64,000 nucleotides of DNA from Pseudopyrenochaeta lycopersici (lineage: Eukaryota; Ascomycota; Dothideomycetes; Pleosporales; Pseudopyrenochaetaceae): contig NHZP01000005.1 in NCBI GenBank assembly GCA_003313425.1, positions 1,736,001-1,800,000 on the forward strand, read 5' to 3'. The position numbers were made by a program, and so were the translations under genes. Positions 10,400 to 21,974 of the stretch are shown here, one piece after another. How positions within the stretch are numbered: position 1 is the first letter of the stretch; the number at the start of each line of letters is the position of its first letter. Below the pieces are notes generated by a model. The model ran no database searches and had not been told where the DNA came from. It was given only the letters and a program-made list of their open reading frames with translations.

Positions 10400-11550
10400 T
10401 CCCCATTGTTAGGCCAGCTACTGGCCTTGCGCCTACCCTCCGCGCATCAAGCCGTTCCTGGACAATGTTGATATACCACGGGACAAAAAGGGTGAGATCC
10501 TTACGTCGTATTGTGATACCTCATCACACTAATCAGGATCGATACTATGCTTTCACGCAAATTATCGTCGTTGGTACGGTCGCGGAGTTTCGAGGTGAAC
10601 TCATTGATGTTACAGCAGGAAATACCGTCCTGAGGTATGATCTAAGCGCCTTGTCAGATTATTCGAGGGAACAAACGTGCAGAAGGTTGTCATGCAGAGA
10701 TAACTCCTGATTGCGGGCGTTTGCTAATTACAACATAGCTTGGAAATGGCATGAGAATTCCGTTCTTTACTTCTCATTACAATAGACAAGACCAGCGCGT
10801 ACTGTAATGGCAAGTTGTTCCAGCGCTACAACAACGCGCTCACTCGTTCGCCACGCCAATGGTTCCGCCTGCGAGATGCGGATGCCCTTGCTCGTTTCAC
10901 GATGGCCGCTGCATTATCTTGTAACAACATCAATGACTTCTGGCTCTCTGAAGAGCAAATCAAGCTTTTGTCCGAAGCGGCGGTGACGCTATACAACGCT
11001 GTGGTATTCTACAAATATCGTGCCGGGGCAGAGACCAGCAGTGCGCTCGCCTATGTATCTTCACAAGAGTGCGTACCTGCATATGAACGGTGTCGCGAGC
11101 TAATCTGGGCTCTAGATGCAGCCTTTGTAGACAAGCAGGAGGATCAGATCAACATGACGTTTATCAGAGCTTTTGGCGGGCCCATTCACGTGGTGATGCG
11201 ACGATATCGCTTTGTTGAGGAAGGCCTTACGATAGGGGGCTCTGAGAACACTCCTGTCATACAGCAGACCCAACGAAACGTCAAACTATGGTATCGCGCT
11301 CAAAAAGGACAAATTAGTGACACACACAACATAAACGCTTCGAGGAACTGAGTCAGCGTCAAGAGGAGTTGATGTTTCCTGGCATGGCAGAGATGTTAGC
11401 TGCAAGCACTCATGGGGCGTGCTCGTCACGCTTTTGGAGGAACGCGAATATGCCAAAAGTACATACAATCTCTTCCTATGCGCATGGGGAGAGTCTTCGA
11501 TACACCAGTCGTCAGTTTTGAGGCCTAGGGTTCGGTTGTCTTCTGGTCAG
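10400..11550 (+). pseudogene. ABA3-like alpha-ionylideneethane (sesquiterpene) synthase relic
   Basis: Conserved blocks of the ABA3 family (Botrytis BcABA3, which makes alpha-ionylideneethane from farnesyl diphosphate in abscisic acid synthesis) occur in order but in shifting frames. They are NVDIPRDKKGEIL (about 10460), VIPHHTNQDRYYAF and AEFRGELIDVTAGN (10510-10625), LFEGTN (about 10660), ITIDKTSAY (about 10780), and the long block 10815-11300 with SPRQWFRLRDADALARF, CRELIWALDAA and FGGPIHVVMRRYRFVEEGL. Last is EELMFPGMAEM (about 11370-11400). At least three frame changes, plus a possible intron near 10690-10770, break it, so it is not functional as read. The family lacks the classical DDxxD terpene synthase motif. 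Element E1 starts immediately downstream at 11557 and may lie in its 3' end. Confidence 0.8.
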
Positions 11551-12466
11551 TAACTAACGTACATCCTGTCGCAGCGGAACAACTGGCGCAACGGAACAGA
11601 ATCTATAGAAATAGTCTATAACAAGTAGTGAACCTGTTATAAGGATATTATAGAGTTCTTAAATATTTTATTGACTCATCATCTATGTACTACTCATACC
11701 CAGATAGAAAATTACGCAGTGTTGCGGCCAATAACGACCGATCTCCTGACGGCGACATTTCATGCCTCAGCCGATCACCTTAGCCTAAGCGATCATTTCG
11801 AGCTGAATTTGTACGTCGGGGGTATACGGGGTAGCTTTAGGTGTGAAGTTTCAAGTCTCGCGTCTCAGGATATTCGATATCGATATGTGGCAGTGATAAT
11901 AAGGTTTCTCCGTTGAGAAGCCGCTGAGATGATTTGGCGTGAGACTTTAGCGTGAGCTTTGTCATCTGTGTAATATATTCACGTGTCAAGGACTTCTATC
12001 TGGCCACGTGATGCTTGGCTTTAGCACCTTCTCTGATCTGTTTCCGTGTGTCTTGTTCTATTATTAGCACTTAACTGCACGACAGCTTCCATCTTTCTGG
12101 CGCATCGGTGATCTGTAGCAGTCATGGGTCTGCCACTCTTTGTAACGGGATGGGTTTGCACTTCGAAGCCTCGAGAACGTGCAGCCTTGAGCGCGCATGT
12201 TGGCACGAGTTCCCCGCCATGTGCATGGCGTACGGCCACTACCAGACCAAAGTTTGGGACAGTATATGATTCTGAGCTGATGACCATAGCACGCCCTTTT
12301 ACTATCTAGGTCCTATAGCCTTACTGCTATCCTCCTCCGCTGCTCGGGCAGATCTTCGCCGTCAAACACAGAGCCTATCTACCTCCGGCCTCCCTCTCAT
12401 CAGGCTGCCGACTTCAGCCTGTCGTCTCGCCCAACGCATTCGTCTACCGCCGGCCCATCCAAATCG

Positions 12467-15400
12467 ATGCGCCTTCTCACGTACGACGAAGATTGCAAAC
12501 TGAGCATTAAGCGCTTCGACGCTGAACAGGTGCCTCCTTATGCGATACTGTCTCACACCTGGGGAGAAGAGGACGAGGAGGTGACATTTGCGAACATTAT
12601 CAACGGCGATGGTCTAAACAAGGTGGGCTACAAGAAGATCTATTTCTGCGGTGCACAGGCACGGCGCGATGGTCTGCAGTACTTCTGGGTCGATAGCTGC
12701 TGCATCGACACGACGGACAAGGGTGAGCACTCGCACGCCATCCAGTCCATGTTTCGCTGGTACCAGGCTGCAGAGAGATGCTATGTTCATCTATCGGACG
12801 TACGTGGGTCCTCGTGGGAGTCTGCGTTCAGGTCAAGTCGGTGGTTCACACGCGGGTGGACGCTTCAAGAGCTTCTTGCACCGCACATCGTCGAGTTCTT
12901 CTCTGCAGAGGGCGAAAAGCTGGGCGACAAGAGTTCGCTAAAGTTATTGATTCAAAAAACGACAGGCATTGCTCTCGATGCCCTTGCAGGAGCTCCTCTT
13001 GCCCAGTTCGAAGTCGACGAACGGCTGCGATGGGCAGCAAACAGAGTGACAAAGGTCAAAGAAGATAAGGCATACGCACTGTTAGGCCTTTGCGACGTGG
13101 ATATTGCGCCTGTGTATGGGGAAGGTGAACAGGAAGCATTTAGACGGCTTCATCATGAGATTGAAAAGCTAAGAACCTGCATCCGTGATTTGCGTCCCAC
13201 CGATCCTCGCAAAGACAAGAAGCGAATCGAGCAGACAAAAGGTGGACTACTTGTGGAATCCTACCGCTGGGTCCTTGACAACGATACCTTCCAGCAGTGG
13301 CAGAAAGAGTCAGGGAGCCAATTGCTGTGGGTGAAAGGCGATGCTGGAAAAGGCAAAACGATGCTGCTCTGCGGCATCATCAACGAACTACAGAAGGTGG
13401 CAAACCATACTGTTACCATCTCCTACTTCTTCTGCCAAGCAACCGATTCACGCATCAATTCTGCTACTGCTGTGCTGCGTGGCCTGTTGTACATGCTCGT
13501 GGAGCAGCAACCAGCGCTAGCATCGTATGTCCGCAAGAAGCACGATCGTGCAGGCGAAAGTTTGTTCAACGATACAAATGCCTGGGTAACCTTGACAGAG
13601 ATCTTTGACGAGGTGCTACTAGAGCCTAGCTTGCGCCAGACATACCTCATCATCGATGCGCTGGATGAGTGCACCACTGATTTGCTGAAGCTACTAGACT
13701 TTGTCGCAAAGTACTCGTCGGCATCTTCTCGCGTCAAGTGGATTATTTCTAGTCGTAATTGGCCTGATATCGAAACACAACTAGACCGAGCAGGACAGAA
13801 AGTAAAGCTTAGCCTTGAGTTGAACGCGGATTCGGTTGCAGCAGCAGTCAACATCTTCATTCGCCAAAAGGTTGACCAATTAACGCGGGAGAAGCAGTAC
13901 ACTCAGGAGCTTCAAAATGCCGTGCTTCAGCATCTAATGTCCAACGCTAACGATACCTTTCTCTGGGTAGCTTTAGTGTGCCAGGATCTCCAAGCAACAG
14001 CGCCCCGGCACGTACGAAAGAAGCTAGCGTTGTTCCCGCCTGGGTTAGACGCTTTATACGAGCAAATGATGTGCCAGATGAGTAGGTCCGACGACGCTGA
14101 GATCTGTCGCCAGGTTCTGGCTGCGATAGCAATCTTATATCGACCTGTTGCTATCTGTGAATTAGTTCCGCTTATCGAAGCGCTTGAGGAGTTTGTTGAC
14201 GACTTTGAGTCGGTGCGGGAGATTATTGGCTCCTGCAGATCATTCCTAACTCTGCGAGCAGACACAGTCTACTTTGTCCATCAGTCTGCACAGGACTTCC
14301 TCTTAAAGCAAGCGTATGATAAGATCTTTCCACGGGGTGGTAAAGATGTCCACCAGGCGATGTTTTCGAAGTCGCTAGCAATTATGTCTAGGTTATTGCA
14401 TAGAGACATGTACAACCTAACCTCATCAGATGGCATAGCCGCGTTAGGTTTCCCAGTTCAGAGCGTTGAAACGCCTGATCCAGACCCATTAATAGCACTA
14501 CGCTACCCATGTGTCTACTGGATTGACCATCTCTGCAAGTCAGAACCTGAATTTGGTCTAGACAATGTTAACAACCACCAAGTAAAAAAAAAGCTTATCA
14601 AGTTTTTCAAAGAGAAGTATCTCTACTGGCTAGAAGGGCTTAGTCTTTGCAAGAGTATAGAAAAAGGCGTTGTTTCAATGACAAAGTTGTGGACCATTAT
14701 ACAGGTTTGTATTCTATTACAAGGGTATTTAAAAGGTTTACTTATATGCTAATAATACTAGGAGCTACGTAAAGTAGGCGAACTTACCCAACTCGTCCAA
14801 GATGCACGGAGATTTATAATGTATCATAAAGGGGCTATCGAGGCGTATCACTTACAAACATATGCTTCTGCATTGTTGTTCAGTCCAACAGGGAGTCTGA
14901 TAAGAAGGGTGTTTCAACACGAAGAGCCAAAGGACGTAACTATCAAGCCAGCGTTAAGCAAGAGCTGGAGTGCGTGCCTGCAGACGCTCGAGGGCCATAG
15001 CGATTGGGTTAAGTCAGTAGCCTTCTCGCCCGATTCGGCGAGGCTGGCGTCGGCGTCAGACGACAAGACCATCAAGATCTGGGATGCTCACAGCGGGGCG
15101 TGCCTGCAGACGCTCAAGGGCCATAGTAGTTGGATCACCTCAGTAGCCTTCTCGCACGACTCAGCCAGGCTAGCGTCGGCGTCGTACGATATGACTGTCA
15201 AGATCTGGGATGCTTACAGCGGGGCGTGCCTGCAGACGCTCGAGGGCCATAGCGGTGGGGTCAACTCAGTAGCCTTCTCGCACGATTCGGCGAGGCTGGC
15301 GTCGGCGTCGGACGACAAGACCATCAAGATCTGGGATGCTCACAGCGGGGCGTGCCTGCAGACGCTCAAGGGCCATAGTAGTTGGATCACCTCAGTAGCC

Positions 15401-16372
15401 TTCTCGCACGACTCAGCCAGGCTGGCGTCGGCGTCGGACGACAAGACCATCAAGATCTGGGATGCTCACAGCGGGGCGTGCCTGCAGACGCTCGAGGGTC
15501 ATAGCGATGGGGTCAACTCAGTAGCCTTCTCGCCCGATTCGGCGAGGCTGGCGTCGGCGTCGGACGACAAGACCATCAAGATCTGGGATGCTCACAGCGG
15601 GGCGTGCCTGCAGACGCTCGAGGGTCATAGCGAATCGGTCGGCTCAGTAGCCTTCTCGCACGATTCAGCGAGGCTGGCGTCGGCGTCGGACGACAAGACC
15701 ATCAAGATCTGGGATGCTCACAGCGGGGCGTGCCTGCAGACGCTCGAGGGTCATAGCGAATCGGTCGGCTCAGTAGCCTTCTCGCACGATTCAGCGAGGC
15801 TGACGTCGGCGTCGTACGACAAGACTATCAAGATCTGGGATGCTCACAGCGGGGCGTGCCTGCAGATGCTCGAGGGCCATAGCGATGGGGTCAACTCAGT
15901 AGCCTTCTCGCACGATTCAGCGAGGCTGGCGTCGGCGTCGGACGACAAGACCATCAAGATCTGGGATGCTCACAGCGGGGCGTGCCTGCAGATGCTCGAG
16001 GGCCATAGCGATTGGGTGGGCTCAGTAGCCTTCTCGCACGATTCAGCGAGGCTGGCGTCGGCGTCGAGCGACAGCACCGTCAAGATCTGGGATGTTCACA
16101 GCGGGGCGTGCCTGCAGACGCTCGAAGGACAAAGTGACTCTAACCTTCCGTCCATCCTTGCGACGCAAAGCTGTAACGAAGATGGTGACGAAAGCCTTCA
16201 GTCTTTACATTATAATTCCAGTATCAGTGTAGATACTATCTGGATTTCCATTAACTCTCAAAACATGCTGTGGCTGCCGTCAGAGTACCGACCAAGCTGT
16301 TCCACTGTGTTAGACAAATCTATAGGAGTAGGTACCGGGCATGGAAAAGTCTGGATAGGTCGCGTTGAGTAA
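12467..16372 (+). CDS. HET-NACHT-WD40 (HNWD) STAND protein, 1,282 aa, one intron
   Basis: NLR-like signalling ATPase with the architecture of Podospora HET-D/HET-E/HET-R, which control heterokaryon incompatibility cell death. The HET domain covers about 1-230 (PYAILSHTWGEE, WVDSCCIDTTD, RWFTRGWTLQELLAP, EDKAYALLGLCDVD). The NACHT NTPase covers about 285-450, with Walker A GDAGKGKT at 291-298 and Walker B LIIDALDEC near 393-401. A helical region with FVHQSAQDFLL follows. Nine near-identical 42-aa WD40 repeats span 818-1195, plus the start of a tenth. Two long frames are joined by a 57-bp intron, 14705-14761 (GTTTGT, branch-like GCTAATA, ACTAG), which contains an in-frame stop. Splicing restores the conserved LVQDARRF linker before the repeats. 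It lies inside E1, on the plus strand, and no RIP damage is visible. Confidence 0.95.
14705..14761 (+). other. Intron between the NACHT region and the WD40 array
   Basis: The donor is GTTTGT, a branch-like GCTAATA lies near the 3' end and the acceptor is TACTAG. Its 57 bp are a multiple of three, but it holds an in-frame TAA, so unspliced transcripts would give a 761-aa HET-NACHT protein lacking all WD40 repeats. Exon phases match on both sides (746 codons, then 537 including the stop). Confidence 0.85.
14975..16108 (+). repeat. Nine tandem 126-bp WD40-coding repeats
   Basis: The array is exactly 9 x 126 bp with no indel; a tenth copy decays after its first ~9 codons. Each unit starts TGCCTGCAGACGCTC and encodes CLQTLEGHS...KIWDAHSGA. 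Variation is concentrated at unit residues 10, 11, 13, 29 and 31, with minor changes at 4, 6, 12, 19, 25, 33, 38 and 39; the remaining positions are constant. Units 6 and 7 differ at two residues. Such homogeneity indicates concerted evolution by unequal exchange. Confidence 0.97.
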
Positions 16373-17894
16373 CCTGAAGTGTCCAAAAGATCTCCTTCAT
16401 TCTCTCTATTCTATCTCTTATAACTTAGTATTCAGGGAGGGCCGGAGATGTACTTGCTTATATTCTTTGACTCTTCGCCACACAGAATCTTCGAGCAAGT
16501 TCGTCGTGCAATCTCAGTACTCGTGATCGTCGTCTCTTCTCGCAACTTTCTCTTTCGTTAAAGGCACAGATGCTACTTGGCCTCTGCTTGTGTAGAAGCC
16601 TCCGATAACTCTATACAGAAACAGGCACTCTAACGCAGGTTCTCGAAGCTTTAGTGTAGCTATTACGATCTTTAATTATGCTCTTAATTCTGTTCGTGGA
16701 CTGTGAATCACGTGGACGCTTAACTTTGATTGATTGATTGATTGATTAGATCCTACTCGGTTTCAGCCGCGATTTCTCCGCAGCTATGCCCGGCTAGCAG
16801 ACATGGCAGACAGCCGACGCGACGCGGAACATGAGAGTATCCGCGCCACCCCACTTCACTCCTGTAAACAAGACCCATCTGTCCCCAGAGGCCTACCGTT
16901 TTCCTTGCGACCACTATCTACATCCGCCCATTGGCACATCTAGATAATGATCCTTCTACATGAACTCTGTAATTCTAGGCTCGTAGAGGCGCTTTGCCTC
17001 GTGTGTTGCGACTGCAATACCTTCAGTCTCCCCCTAATGTTCAGCTATCGTTTATGCTGGCTTGCCCTCGTGCCCTCAGGGTTTAGGATATGTTCTCCGA
17101 GTTCCGATGTTCTTTCGTGTTGTGATGCCTCCCACTAGGTTCCTATGTGGCCGTGTTTTGTGGTGTGACTTGCCGTCGAACGCAGCGCCAGCAGCATGTC
17201 GTCATGACGTAGCTCCACGAGCGCAATGCTCCGCTTAGGCGTGCCTTCAAGTCTACTGAGCATGAGAGCTCTCACATGAATCTCCTCAGACCTTGTCGAT
17301 TGTGTCGGAGGGTCACTACTCCTTCGACACAGGGGGTCGACAGTGGACGAGGCTGTCTGTTGGTCTGCAGTATTGTGTAGCACCGATAGTAGCATGCCGG
17401 GTGTCTGTGAAGTGATCCGTGTGAGAGGTGATGCCGTTCAGTCGAGGGCTCGTCGAAGTGGGACGTTGCAAACATTGTCGGCTGGCGATGGGCTGACCAG
17501 GAAACCCATCAGTGACTGTATTGTGTGTATTGTGACTGTGAAAGAGTTTGGGCTCCGTCGTTGCTCTCGTGTTGCTGTGTCGCGGCTAGATGGCTGTTGC
17601 TGTGTTGTATGGACGTGTCATGTTGTGTAGCTTGCTCGCAAATTTTGTCGGTCTATCCCTGCCGCGGCCGCAACGGTGGCTCTACGGGTACCAAATCAAC
17701 GCAGAGGGACGCGTGATGGCCTGTAGAGGCCGTTGCGGCCACTGGCAGATGTGCTTTGATGCTTTTGTGATGGGTTTTCCAAAAACTGAGTTCTCGCTGT
17801 TTGTCGTGTTTCGCTTAACTTTGTATGACGGAGCGTTTCTAGTGAGGTCTTATGTTAGTCATTGTAGGTCAGCTGATGGAGGACTTTTTTTTTC
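16373..17894. other. E1 interior downstream of the HNWD gene, no gene recognised
   Basis: About 1.5 kb between the HNWD stop and the conserved right end of E1. It contains a short TGAT microsatellite (16727-16747) and GC-rich stretches, but the small frames present show no recognisable domain. It may include the HNWD 3' UTR. Confidence 0.5.
16727..16747. repeat. (TGAT)n microsatellite
   Basis: Five tandem TGAT units preceded by one T, in the downstream part of E1. Confidence 0.9.
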
Positions 17895-18351
17895 AGGTTA
17901 GGCGTAATTAACTATCAGAACTCGCGTAAGCACACTGTCATTGGAGAATTTATCGCGCAAGTACCTAGCGTAGTGGCAAGCACGCATAAATCGGTCCGCA
18001 GGCTAACCCTAAGAGCTGCATGTAGCTCTAAAGCGATATAGTAGATTCTTGAATGTATACAAAGGCGGCGCCAGCATTCAGACAGTCGAAACCGATGGTG
18101 GTGGCTGTAAGTTAGGTATAGGTCTTAATTGCTCCGAGAGCAGTCACTCCACAGATAATCAGATTGAACGACCACAACACTGTAATTTTAGTATCGAGAT
18201 ACGTATATCAGCTCAGGAGATATTATAGTATACAGTATGCGAAAGGCTGGAATTATTAGAACCCCTGCATGGTTTAACATAGCTGTAAAGTCTAAGTACC
18301 CATGAATTTGTCCGCTGCGGGGGTTGTTCCGCTGCGACAGGATGTACGTTA

Positions 18352-20553
18352 TATAATTTCCTAGCTTACTGATACCCATGGCCACTTTTAACGAAGCAGC
18401 AAAAGCCAATTAACGCAAACATAACAGACTGTTGCTCTCATAACCATACTCTGCTGAAATTGCCATCGGATAGGTCGAAGTGATGAAGCAGACGTTATGG
18501 ATTCAGCATGCATAGTAGAAATCGCCTTGCAGATACACAAAGCAGTAGTCATTGGTGACATTTCGAGCATGGCTCATACTTGCCCATTTTACGAAGGGTA
18601 TGGCGTTAGCTTCGCTAGCAACTTCTATCCGGCTACCGCCAACGACAGCAAGTACGTGAACAGGTGTGTACGCCCCCAATATAGCAAACAAAAGGTTGCC
18701 CTGACGGACCAAGTTACAGTTCTCTTGGTTATTGGAAGGCGTCATCATGGTATACGTCAGTAACGTTAGAAACCCTCTATGTAATATGCGTCCGTAACAT
18801 ATGAATGAAATTTAGATAGGGCCACTGCAAATCATACTGCAAGATTGGACGAGAATGACCTGAGAATGATTTCAGCGCTAGTGTTGCCCAAGATGAAGTG
18901 GATAATCAGCAAGTGAGGAACTTTTTCATTTCTGCGTCATCTGATTGATGATGATAATGACAGCTATGAGGTTGCGTTGTGACGCGATGGGCCATGTTCC
19001 CATGTAATTCGACGCCACCATCTCAGGCAGTCCAGTAGGTGCAACGAGGCTTACGAGTCCGAGAGGGACCGTAAATTTGCTCGAGTGCGTGATGTTTACG
19101 ATTTTTGCGACCTCCAGACTAGAGGTTGACGGCCAACTGCGTGCGACATGATGGACTTGAACTTTCCAGTACTGTAGCGGTATGTTATTGTTAAAAATTC
19201 ATCAGCATTTAAAATTCAAGTGCGTCATCCCTTTGTTGAACGAAGTAATCACAGATGACAGAGCATACAGCAGACTTGACCAACATGACTAAGGTATGGG
19301 TCAACCAGCCAGATTATTCAGGAGCAGATGCATGTAACCTTCGGGGAGGGTGAACTTGCTGTTGCGAGTATATGCAGTATTCCTACTGTTTTCAACTGAC
19401 AGTGATCGCCTTTACAGTCATGCGTCCTGATTGTCATCTCGCTGTGAATACAGCCTCAGTTTGCTCAACCCTATGACATGTACCAGATATATTTCTGCGG
19501 GTCGGGAGTTGTGTAATACTGGACTTGGGAAATAAACGTTCATGAAAAACAAATTGATGAACTGGGACATGGACTGGTCATGACCATGGCACGATAGTTA
19601 CTTGGGTTTTAGAAATTACCCAACAGGTGTGACCAAACCATTAGAACGCCTAATGGGAGAATTCGCCTGCAAAGCACGGAGCACTACCACTTACCATTTT
19701 TGTGACACTGCAACTCCTGCTCAAGGGTTATACATGAATTCGGCTAACCAGGCATTTTGTCCGTGCATCTTTGCTTAACCATGAAATCTGTTTGCTGAGA
19801 GCGAACAGTCCATGATCTTTGCGGTATATAATCAAGTGAGATAGAGAAATGCTGGCCCATAAAGCTTTTCAGCCAGCACCTCTATCAGTATAAGACTTTC
19901 GTTGCCAGCGCACTAGATAAATGTCGTTCTTCACAAATTTCTTCCTTGGCAGGACCTCTCGTGCGTCGAGCGAGAGATACGAAAGCCTTGATCGGGAAAT
20001 TGGTCATTCACAATCCCACTATACAAGGACTCATCCACGACCCGAGCGGCATGGGCGGACTGGACGTCACAGGCTCACAGTGGTCGTATGCTGTTGTCAC
20101 TGCCAAAAAACTGCCCAGTGTCCTAGAATTTGTTCAACAACGCCAAACGAAAATGCCACTCCAGAACTTGACAGTTCCGACAATTACTAGTTGCCAGGCT
20201 TCATCTGGGGGTTCAAAGTTGCATTGAATATGAGATTCTGGATTGCTGTGATGGGCTGGGACGGTAGATACTCACAATATTCGAATTGTGTTAATCGAGT
20301 CTTAGCCTGAATAGAAGTTTATCCGACAATATGACAGAACAACAACCTTAGTTGATAGTTTGCAAGTATTCACGCATTCGCCACTGTGACCATGTATGAG
20401 CCAAACAGTGATACAATGCCCCATCGACTCGACTGCTCACCGCTGACCCCCATAAATGCATTTGAATACAACCATTTGCCGCTGACATCCGCCTAGAAGT
20501 TTTTCAGTGGTCTTCGAACTTATGGTCATCATGCATAGCTCGTATCTGCGTCT
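18352..20553. other. 2.2-kb stretch without a supported gene
   Basis: Between E1 and the patatin-like pseudogene I find only short frames without family motifs. A frame at about 19946-20227 (LIGKLVIHNPTIQGLIHDPSG, then VTGSQWSYAVV) has a protein-like composition and might be an eroded exon. No transposon ends were found. Confidence 0.4.
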
Positions 20554-21974
20554 ATGTCATCCTTGATGACTGCAAATCATCATATAAACCGCCTTACGCT
20601 AGCTCGTCTAACCAGAGCCTTTTGCGCCTTGCGTGATCCAAGGAATCGCAATTGCTTACCAATAATACGCTCAGGTTTCAGACCGACGAACTGGATCATG
20701 GTGGCTTGCAATCACACGTCATGGCTGTCCTTTCACAAAGATGAGCAGGTCATGCTTCGGCAAACAAGTGCCCTTCACGATATTGTCGCTAGCCTCGATA
20801 CGCCCGCGCAAAAATACCCAAGCCTTGTCGTGCTGCTAGGCAACTCGGATGACCGTACTCTCATGTATGATTTTATTCCGAGATCAAGAAAACCTGTTGA
20901 TCAAGAGTTTCATGGAGGTCTTCAATTGCAGCTGGACTCCAGTACCGCTTTTAGCGATTACCCAACATTGGTGGCCCATGGCTGTGCTGAAACCTTGACC
21001 AAGTCCAAGACTGAGCCAGTCATGGCGCCGTGCCATACTCATACCATGCGTGAGCTGTTGTGGTCCGATGCTGGCTCTAGAGACACAGCTACTACGCTCT
21101 TTAGTTGGCTCTTGCGACCCTTTGCTCATCTAGTGTGCGTTTTCATATCTGACGGTGACAGCCCACAGCGAATAGCGAGCCGCTTACGAGCATGGTTTGA
21201 AGCGCATGACAATGTGCTCTGGAAACGATCAATACAGCCTCGTATCCTTCTTGTTGCTTCCCCCGGAGAAAATCGTAGCGCAGCTGATGTTCAGGCAGAT
21301 GTGACAGAGCTGCTTCAGGGTAACTTCCTGCCCCATATTTCGACATTTGCCCGACACGACCGACGAACGCTCAAAGATTGCATAAGAAGTGAACTGGATC
21401 AAAGTGTAGAGGCTCGTTCGCGGCATCATGCGCTACTGAACGCTGTCCATTTTGAGGCCCTGTTTCGCCGCGCTTGCGACCATCTCATTGATTCGGGGCC
21501 AGAAGCGTTCGATCTACTCACAGCATCGCGCTTGCATCGCCCTGTATCGACGAGTTTGGGAGAACATGTGGCAGATTTGCTCGCAAATGTGAAGTCGTAC
21601 GAAGAATTGACCGTGTTCGCAGCCCCCTTCATTGCTGAATGTCTGAAGCTCGACAACTACACCGATGACGTCCATGGTCGGTACTCAGTCCTGCTAAAGG
21701 CACTCGCTGCTGACTTGAATCAGGATTCGAGCCTGCAGATGTCTTCTCGGCTCATTACAAATCCGGATGCGGTGCCAACATCGGGAACAAAGCCCTTATG
21801 GTAGGCGAGTATGCGGACGTGACTATGCTCTGTGCCGGACTAGTCAGTATGATAGAGAAACAATTTCTAGAGAGAACTAGGGCGTCTCACGCTTGCAGAG
21901 TGAATCGCCGCTCTCAGGTGCTTGATGAGTTCAAAGACTGGCTTTCGAGGCTCCAAACACATAAATCCTGTCTA
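20554..21974 (+). pseudogene. RING/patatin-like phospholipase gene, 5' part (split by E3)
   Basis: Two overlapping plus frames (20554-21804 and 21798 onward) encode the N-terminal ~470 residues of a fungal FabD/lysophospholipase-like protein. They include VVLLGNSDDRTLMYDF, LDSSTAFSDYPTLVAH and a helical middle region. The frame change near 21770-21800 is either an unannotated intron or a frameshift. The second frame runs into E3 just after QTHKSC, whose Cys is the first ligand of a RING finger. Removing E3 with one TA joins codon CTA to GCATGT (SC-L-AC) in frame with 29643 onward. The gene was therefore intact, or nearly so, at this point when E3 arrived. Confidence 0.75.

Larger units (their letters stand above)
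11557..18349 (+). mobile_element. TA-flanked TIR element E1 (6,793 bp) carrying a HET-NACHT-WD40 gene
   Basis: Both ends carry the same 27-bp perfect inverted repeat, which begins ACGTACATCCTGTCGCAGCG. They are flanked by TA (11555-11556 and 18350-18351), the target duplication of Tc1/mariner-pogo elements. About 510 bp inside the left end (to about 12070) and about 455 bp inside the right end (from about 17895) are homologous, in the same order and orientation, to the ends of E2 (31792-34867), which has a pogo-type transposase. E1 has no transposase; its interior is the HET-NACHT-WD40 gene. I infer a non-autonomous element with cargo. TA alone is a weak duplication, so the unit rests mainly on the paired ends. 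Confidence 0.82.

Noticed and set aside
17590..17901. 103-aa plus frame downstream of the HNWD gene
   Set aside because: No domain, and it ends at the conserved E1 end block; probably non-coding interior.
19921..20230. Two overlapping 89-93 aa plus frames
   Set aside because: No recognisable domain, start or splice context; kept only as a remark in the gene-poor stretch.
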